A stretch of 11,533 bases of DNA from Actinomycetota bacterium (GTDB taxonomy: Bacteria > Actinomycetota > Actinomycetes > S36-B12 > CAIYMF01), in assembly GCA_009699025.1 (NCBI GenBank), contig WLOZ01000030.1, positions 1 through 11,533 of the forward strand. The letters are read 5' to 3'. Below the pieces are notes generated by a model. It worked only from the letters and a program-made list of their open reading frames with translations, had not been told where the DNA came from and ran no database searches. Shown piece after piece: positions 7,839 through 11,533 of the stretch; position 1 is the first letter of the stretch, and the number at the start of each line of letters is the position of its first letter. Both the position numbers and the translations under genes were made by a program.

Positions 7839-9916
7839 CCACCGGCCTCACCCCCGCGCTCGAGTACCACGTGGTGAACTCGCTGGGCTGGACGGATTTG
7901 AGGCCGCTGCAGCGCGAGGCGGTGGAGCCCGTCCGGCGCGGTGACGACTGCCTGCTGCTGGCGCCCACCGCCGGGGGTAAGACCGAGGCCGCCACGTTTC
8001 CGCTGCTGTCGGAGATGGCCGACGGCGAGTGGCGCGGGCTCTCGGTGCTGTACCTCACGCCACTGCGGGCGCTGCTCAACAACCTGCACCCGCGGCTGTC
8101 AACGTACGCACAGTGGATGGGACGAACCGTGGGGCTCTGGCACGGCGATGTCGGCGATGGCGAGCGACGACGCATGATCGCCGACCCACCGGACATCCTG
8201 CTCACCACGCCGGAGTCGCTCGAGGCGATGCTCGTCTCCACGCGCATCGACCATCGCGCGCTGCTCGGAGGCGTGCGAGCAGTGGTGGTCGACGAGCTGC
8301 ACTCGTTCGCCGGCGACGACCGCGGCTGGCACTTGCAAGGCGTTCTTGAACGTGTGCAGCACCTCGCCAGTCATCGGCTCCAACGCATCGGCCTCTCGGC
8401 CACCGTGGGCAATCCCGACGAGCTGCTGCACTGGCTGGAGGGAGGCACGCCCGCCCTGCGCTCCACGGTGGTGAACCCCGACGCGTCGGCGGGCGCGGCT
8501 ATGCGGCCGGAGATCACCCTCGACTACGTGGGCACCATCCCCAACGCCGCGATGGTCATCTCGTCGCTGCACCGCGGAGAGAAGCGGCTCGTGTTCTGCG
8601 ACTCGCGCGCCACGGCCGAGACGCTGGCCAGCAAGCTGCGTGAGCACGACGTGCAGACGTTCGTCTCGCACTCCTCGCTGGGCGCTGAGGAGCGACGACG
8701 AAGCGAGGCGGCGTTCGCCGAGGCGCGCGACTGCGTAGTGGTGGCCACCTCCACCCTTGAGCTCGGTATCGATGTGGGCGACCTCGACCGCGTGATCCAG
8801 ATCGATGCGCCGCGCACGGTCGCCTCCTTCCTGCAACGACTGGGGCGTACCGGTCGGCGTCCGGGGTCGAGCCGGAACATGCTGTTCCTCACCGTCTCCG
8901 ACGATGCGTTGCTGCGGGCGGCGGGCCTGCTCGGCCTGTGGGCGACCGGGTTCGTCGAGCCGGTGCAGCCGCCGCCGAGCCCGCGGCACATTGCCGCACA
9001 GCAGCTACTGGCCCTCGCTCTGCAAGAAGGACGTTTCGGCGTGGGCACCTGGCGGCAGTGGTGGCCCGGCTCCGAACTCATGCAGGGTGCCGACGAGCTG
9101 CTCGCCTGGCAGCTGCAGGAGGGCTACCTCAGCCGCGACGGCGACTTCGCCTTCATCGGACCCGAGGCCGAGCGAGCCTTCGGGCACCGGCACTTCATGG
9201 ACCTGCTGGCGGTGTTCACCTCGGAGCCGCAGATGCAGGTTCTGCACGGTCGGCGCGACCTCGGCTGGGTGTCGCCGATGACCCTCACCGCGCGAGTGCC
9301 CGAAGGCGGACCGCGGGTGCTGCTGCTGGGCGGGCGCAGTTGGCGTGTGACGAACGTCGACTGGCGCAGCCGGACCGTGAGCGTGGTGGAGCACGACGCA
9401 GGAGGGCGCACGCGCTGGCAGGGCTCGGGGCCTGGCATGTCGCTGCAGCTCGCGCGATCGATGCGCGACGTGCTGCTCGGCGACGACCCGCCGGTCACGC
9501 TGTCGCAGCGCGCTCAGGCCGGTCTGCTGCGAGTGAGGGAGGCGTCGGTGGGTCAGGTGGACGCTTCGGGGCTCACGCTGAGGGCCGAGGGCGCCGGGAG
9601 TCGGTGGTGGACGTGGGCCGGTACGAAGGCGAACACCAGCCTGGTCGCTGCGCTCGGTGCCTTGGGTGTTGAGGCGGTGGCGGACCACGCGAGTCTGCTG
9701 ACGACCAGTGCCATCGGCGTTGCCGAGGTTGCGGGTGTCGCCGCGCTCCTTCAGTCGTCGGAGCCACCCCAGCCGCTGATCAGTGACGACGCGATGGAGG
9801 GGCTGAAATTCTCCGAGGCACTTCCCCCCGACGTCGCGCGAAGCACGCTAGCTGAGCGCATGACAGATGTTGCCACCGCGCGGCGGGTCGCGGGGGAGTC
9901 ATTGGTGCTGGGGTGA
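7835..9916 (+). CDS. brxHI: BREX Lhr-like superfamily 2 helicase BrxHI
   Basis: This 693-residue helicase carries the expected motif series. Motif I is APTAGGKT at 43-50, motif II is DELH at 153-156, motif III is SAT at 188-190, and motif VI is QRLGRTGRR at 334-342. A STLELGIDVGDLDRVI segment before motif VI is typical of Lhr-type helicases. The region after about residue 490 (LLLGGRSWRVTNVDW) resembles the beta-rich module found C-terminal to the Lhr core. It starts at ATG 7835, overlapping the brxD stop by 4 bases (ATGA), with GGGTGAG at 7820-7826 as ribosome binding site. BrxHI is the helicase of type 2 BREX; it presumably remodels DNA or DNA-protein complexes during restriction, powered by ATP. 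It is the last gene of the coupled block. A stand-alone Lhr-family helicase would look similar, but the gene order decides for BrxHI. Confidence 0.92.
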   Translation: MTTGLTPALEYHVVNSLGWTDLRPLQREAVEPVRRGDDCLLLAPTAGGKTEAATFPLLSEMADGEWRGLSVLYLTPLRALLNNLHPRLSTYAQWMGRTVGLWHGDVGDGERRRMIADPPDILLTTPESLEAMLVSTRIDHRALLGGVRAVVVDELHSFAGDDRGWHLQGVLERVQHLASHRLQRIGLSATVGNPDELLHWLEGGTPALRSTVVNPDASAGAAMRPEITLDYVGTIPNAAMVISSLHRGEKRLVFCDSRATAETLASKLREHDVQTFVSHSSLGAEERRRSEAAFAEARDCVVVATSTLELGIDVGDLDRVIQIDAPRTVASFLQRLGRTGRRPGSSRNMLFLTVSDDALLRAAGLLGLWATGFVEPVQPPPSPRHIAAQQLLALALQEGRFGVGTWRQWWPGSELMQGADELLAWQLQEGYLSRDGDFAFIGPEAERAFGHRHFMDLLAVFTSEPQMQVLHGRRDLGWVSPMTLTARVPEGGPRVLLLGGRSWRVTNVDWRSRTVSVVEHDAGGRTRWQGSGPGMSLQLARSMRDVLLGDDPPVTLSQRAQAGLLRVREASVGQVDASGLTLRAEGAGSRWWTWAGTKANTSLVAALGALGVEAVADHASLLTTSAIGVAEVAGVAALLQSSEPPQPLISDDAMEGLKFSEALPPDVARSTLAERMTDVATARRVAGESLVLG

Positions 9917-9933
9917 GGACACGGTCAGCGGGA

Positions 9934-10010
9934 GCAAGGCACACGCTGTATGCCAAGGACGTTGGCCCCCGCCGTTGGTGGTGGTCGCTTCGTGTCACCA
10001 GATGTGGCAC
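9934..10010. repeat. Direct repeat copy A (about 80 bp, diverged)
   Basis: This segment aligns with 11270-11347 in the same orientation. Both begin GCAAGGCA, share GCCAAG and GTTGGCCC, carry a hairpin in the same place, and share TTCGTGTCAC. By eye about four fifths of positions match, with short indels. The two copies bracket the EEP nuclease gene. Their origin is unknown; candidates are decayed attachment sites, ends of a small mobile unit, or a duplicated terminator region. Confidence 0.7.
9964..9986 (+). terminator. Hairpin in repeat copy A, possible terminator of the BREX operon
   Basis: GGCCCCCGCC pairs with GGTGGTGGTC across a 3-base loop if G-U pairs are allowed; one internal pair is mismatched. 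It begins 48 bases after the brxHI stop and is followed by GCTTCG rather than a clean T run. Placement suits transcription termination, but the weak T tract keeps this tentative. Confidence 0.4.
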
Positions 10011-10057
10011 GCGGCCTCGCTCAGTGTGCCGGGGGGCAAGCGACGCCCGGCCAATAG

Positions 10058-10153
10058 ATGACCGATGGCGTCCGCCTCCTGGACTTGTTCTCATGCGCCG
10101 GCACCGTGGATGCCGGGCTGCCGACCCCGAAGATCTGCCGCTGTCAGCCGTAG
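10058..10153 (+). pseudogene. Stub resembling motif I of a cytosine-C5 DNA methyltransferase
   Basis: A 31-codon frame from ATG 10058 to TAG 10151-10153 starts MTDGVRLLDLFSCAG. This closely resembles the extreme N-terminus of Dcm-type cytosine methyltransferases, where the S-adenosylmethionine-binding motif I reads like LLDLF followed by G/C-A-G-G. After CAG the similarity ends (TVDAGLPTPKI) and the frame stops, so no enzyme could be made. The most likely reading is a leftover 5' end of a deleted methyltransferase gene. Chance resemblance over about 12 residues cannot be excluded. There is no clear ribosome binding site before the ATG. Confidence 0.4.
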
Positions 10154-10169
10154 GTGGAAGGCTGTCGCA

Positions 10170-11189
10170 ATGGACATCGGGGAACTTGTCGAATGGGCTC
10201 ACCGATACGACGGCTACGCACGACTCGCCGCCACACCAGACGCCCTCACTGAACTTCTCGACCCAGCGCGCCGGGCATGGCTGGACACTGGCGGGATTCC
10301 GGACTGGTGCGGCGTCGACCTCCTTCGCGGCTGGATGTTCTGGCTGGCCAGAGCCGATTACTTCGGGGGAAGTGACCCCGATGAGTGGGCCGCTTTGGCA
10401 GTCGCTCTGAGCCGGCATCCGGACGCCCAACCGGCCGACCGGCCACCCGTGCCAAGGGGCGTCGACCCAGACGGGGCGGTGCGAATCCTGGTGTGGAACA
10501 CGGCCTGGGCGCGGCCCGGATCGGCGGCGGACCAATGGCTTGTGAATCAGAAGCCAGAAGGGGCGGACGTGGTGGTGCTCGCCGAGGCCTGCATTGACGT
10601 GGTTGCCAGTTGGGGCGGACACGTTGTCGACGCAGGCAACGACTGGGGCTACCGGACCAGCAAAGACCGAAGGAAGGTCCTGCTGTGGTCCCCTCGGCCG
10701 TGGAGGGACGTTCAGACCGGCTCGACAGACTCCACGCGAGGCCGACTCGTCAGAGGAGTCACCGACACCACTGCCGGACCGGTGACTGTGGTCGGCGTGT
10801 GCGTCCCTTGGCGGATGGCGCATGTCGCTTCCGGGCGAAAGGACGCCGCCCCGTGGCAGGAGCACGAGCGCTTCCTCCGCGAGTTTCGCGACTTGCTGAG
10901 CAATGAGGACGGCGAACGCCCGCTCCTCCTCGCCGGGGACTTCAATCAGACGATCCCAGCGAGTAGAGCGCCGAAGGCACTGTCTGACCTGCTGATCGAG
11001 TGCCTCTCGGGGGCTAAGGTCCTCACCTCTGGGTACAAGGCCGAGGTGCGACTCCTCAACCACGTCGCCATCCTGCATGGAACCGACCTCAAACTGGAGG
11101 AGACGCTGATCGTCCCCGCTGCCCAAGGGCAACGCCGACTGTCCGACCACGACCTCGTCGAGGTCAAGTTGCAGGCCACACTGCGCTGA
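10170..11189 (+). CDS. Endonuclease/exonuclease/phosphatase (EEP) family protein
   Basis: This 339-residue protein carries the EEP (DNase I-like) metal-dependent phosphoesterase signature in order: N110 in RILVWNTAW, E139 in VVVLAEA, strands KVLLWSP and VTVVGVCVPW, a conserved-looking WRMAHV segment, D257 and N259 in LLLAGDFNQ, and SDH at 325-327. The spacing fits a complete catalytic domain over about residues 105-339. The first about 100 residues form an extra, Trp-rich domain (LLRGWMFWLARADYF) that I do not recognise. There is no signal peptide, so it is probably cytosolic. ATG 10170 is chosen because AGGTGGAAGG lies 8 bases upstream; an in-frame ATG at 10065 would add unlikely sequence overlapping the methyltransferase stub. 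Substrate is unknown: EEP proteins cleave DNA, RNA, phosphoinositides or sphingolipids. It sits 253 bases behind brxHI, is bracketed by direct repeats, and is probably transcribed separately. Confidence 0.85.
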   Translation: MDIGELVEWAHRYDGYARLAATPDALTELLDPARRAWLDTGGIPDWCGVDLLRGWMFWLARADYFGGSDPDEWAALAVALSRHPDAQPADRPPVPRGVDPDGAVRILVWNTAWARPGSAADQWLVNQKPEGADVVVLAEACIDVVASWGGHVVDAGNDWGYRTSKDRRKVLLWSPRPWRDVQTGSTDSTRGRLVRGVTDTTAGPVTVVGVCVPWRMAHVASGRKDAAPWQEHERFLREFRDLLSNEDGERPLLLAGDFNQTIPASRAPKALSDLLIECLSGAKVLTSGYKAEVRLLNHVAILHGTDLKLEETLIVPAAQGQRRLSDHDLVEVKLQATLR

Positions 11190-11216
11190 AGCCAGCGCCG
11201 AGTCCCAACCGTCGTC

Positions 11217-11266
11217 GGTCCATTTTCAACCACTGCCAAGGGGTCCACTTTCAGCCGGCATTGACA
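11217..11266 (-). mobile_element. Solitary IS21-family-like terminus (relic)
   Basis: Two near-identical motifs, GGTCCATTTTCAACC (11217-11231) and GGTCCACTTTCAGCC (11242-11256), are followed by GGCATTGACA ending at 11266. Read on the minus strand this begins TGTCAATGCCGGCTG, then repeats a TGAAA-TGGACC motif. IS21-family ends characteristically start TG, carry repeated subterminal transposase-binding motifs, and in actinobacteria often have this TGAAAGTGGACC type of repeat. The element body should lie to the left, but the EEP gene is there instead and no istA or istB is visible. It is therefore at most an orphan end. Confidence 0.5.
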
Positions 11267-11269
11267 GTA

Positions 11270-11347
11270 GCAAGGCAAGCGATGCACGCCAAGCAAGTTG
11301 GCCCTCACCGTGTTGGTGGGGGCCGTTTCGTGTCACGAACGTGCCAC
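11270..11347. repeat. Direct repeat copy B (about 80 bp, diverged)
   Basis: Partner of 9934-10010 in the same orientation, starting 4 bases after the IS21-like end. It preserves the hairpin position and the TTCGTGTCAC block. It also contains a small internal repeat, CGTGTCACGAA followed at once by CGTGCCACGAA (11329-11350), which is less clear in copy A. Confidence 0.7.
11300..11324 (+). terminator. Hairpin in repeat copy B, possible terminator of the EEP gene
   Basis: GGCCCTCACC pairs with GGTGGGGGCC across a 5-base loop, giving nine Watson-Crick pairs and one G-U, followed by GTTTCG. It lies 110 bases after the EEP stop. The stem is strong, but the T tract is only three bases, so termination is plausible rather than certain. 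Confidence 0.45.
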
Positions 11348-11361
11348 GAATCCTTGTTTTC

Positions 11362-11401
11362 GGGGCTCAGTCGGGAATACGGAGCCCCTCCCGAGCGTTT
11401 T
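11362..11401 (+). other. Hairpin followed by TTTT; terminator or IS605-type right-end RNA element
   Basis: GGGGCTC (11362-11368) and GAGCCCC (11382-11388) form a perfect 7-pair stem with a 13-base loop (AGTCGGGAATACG). TTTT follows at 11398-11401, ten bases after the stem, which is far for a classical terminator. Together with the next hairpin the arrangement resembles the RNA-coding right end of tnpB-carrying IS200/IS605 elements. That reading is from memory of the general pattern and is weak. Confidence 0.35.
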
Positions 11402-11407
11402 AACTAA

Positions 11408-11430
11408 CTCGCGAGGCTTTAGCCCGCGAG
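11408..11430. repeat. Strong hairpin CTCGCG...CGCGAG, IS200/IS605 end-like
   Basis: CTCGCG-A-GGC pairs with GCC-CGCGAG around a TTTA loop, with one bulged A, and GAGGTCAT follows. Imperfect hairpins with a CTTTAGCCC-type loop next to the element border are typical of IS200/IS605 right ends and of the 3' part of the guide RNA used by TnpB. On the minus strand the same hairpin begins about 5 bases after a stop codon (11435-11437), so it could equally be a terminator of a convergent gene. The structure is certain; its meaning is not. Confidence 0.4.
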
Positions 11431-11477
11431 GAGGTCATCCGGACGCTGCCGGCCCTGCCTCCCACACCAACACAATA

Positions 11478-11498
11478 CGAACCCTCACCGAGGGTTCG
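11478..11498. repeat. Perfect 9-bp inverted repeat with 3-base loop
   Basis: CGAACCCTC and GAGGGTTCG are exact inverse complements separated by ACC. No T run follows on either strand. It could be a protein-binding site, a hairpin in a transcript, or a piece of mobile-element end. Confidence 0.6.
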
Positions 11499-11533
11499 CT
11501 GCGCTGTCTGCCTGAGGCCGCGCTGCACGACAC

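Larger units (their letters stand above)
9917..10169. other. Intergenic segment between brxHI and the EEP nuclease gene
   Basis: This 253-base gap ends the run of overlapping genes. It holds copy A of an 80-base repeat with a hairpin, then a short frame resembling the start of a cytosine methyltransferase, then the Shine-Dalgarno of the next gene (AGGTGGAAGG, 10152-10161). I see no convincing -35/-10 promoter pair, although the nuclease gene should need one if the hairpin terminates the operon. Confidence 0.6.
11190..11533. other. Non-coding right edge with repeats and hairpins
   Basis: No convincing plus-strand gene is present after the EEP stop. The segment holds an IS21-like terminus, repeat copy B and three hairpins, each listed separately. 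On the minus strand two short frames are open from the window edge (to stops at 11435 and 11400). Either could be the tail of a convergent gene, but neither is recognisable. Confidence 0.6.

Noticed and set aside
10065..10169. Earlier ATG start for the EEP gene at 10065
   Set aside because: The extra 35 residues (Arg/Pro/Ala/Trp-rich) look non-coding and overlap the methyltransferase-like stub in another frame. ATG 10170 has a well-placed ribosome binding site.
9780..11150. Minus-strand open frame of 456 codons spanning the brxHI end, the repeat and the EEP gene
   Set aside because: It is antisense to two well-supported genes, crosses the non-coding repeat, and shows no domain.
9934..11350. 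CRISPR array, suggested by the repeated 80-base unit
   Set aside because: There are only two copies, diverged, with a 1.3 kb gene between them, and no regular short repeat-spacer pattern.
11478..11498. T-arm of a tRNA gene, suggested by GGTTCG
   Set aside because: The stem is 9 pairs with a 3-base loop, not 5 pairs with a 7-base loop, and no acceptor or anticodon arm can be built around it.

Overview
The window is very GC-rich, with heavy G/C bias at third codon positions and frequent GTG starts. This points to a high-GC actinobacterium (Actinomycetota). No species can be named from the sequence.

Positions 1-9916 hold most of one tightly packed plus-strand operon. It matches the type 2 BREX (Pgl, phage growth limitation) anti-phage locus. 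In order it has the last codons of a gene that by position should be pglX (ends at 125), then pglY (large P-loop ATPase), pglZ (alkaline-phosphatase-fold protein), brxD (second P-loop ATPase) and brxHI (Lhr-like superfamily 2 helicase). All four junctions are 4-base stop/start overlaps (GTGA three times, ATGA once), so the genes are almost certainly translated as a coupled unit. The kinase pglW and the body of pglX would lie to the left of the window. In the known family, PglX is the DNA methyltransferase that marks self DNA, and PglY, PglZ, BrxD and BrxHI form the rest of the restriction machinery. The system itself is already described.

Positions 9917-11533 are a different kind of sequence, a scarred accessory segment. 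Behind brxHI lies a roughly 80-base element containing a hairpin, then a 31-codon frame that begins like motif I of a cytosine-C5 DNA methyltransferase and then breaks off. Next comes an intact 339-residue endonuclease/exonuclease/phosphatase (EEP) family protein. After it are what looks like a solitary terminus of an IS21-family element, a second diverged copy of the 80-base element, and three hairpins. Two of these resemble the right end of an IS200/IS605 (tnpB) element. No transposase gene is visible. The nuclease is therefore bracketed by direct repeats and mobile-element debris directly behind a defence operon, as expected for a gene gained by exchange in a defence island.

The signals least explained by ordinary annotation are four. 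One is a concentric 27-base AT-rich palindrome inside brxD, made of rare-looking codons. The others are the repeat pair around the EEP nuclease, the methyltransferase stub, and the hairpin cluster at the right edge.
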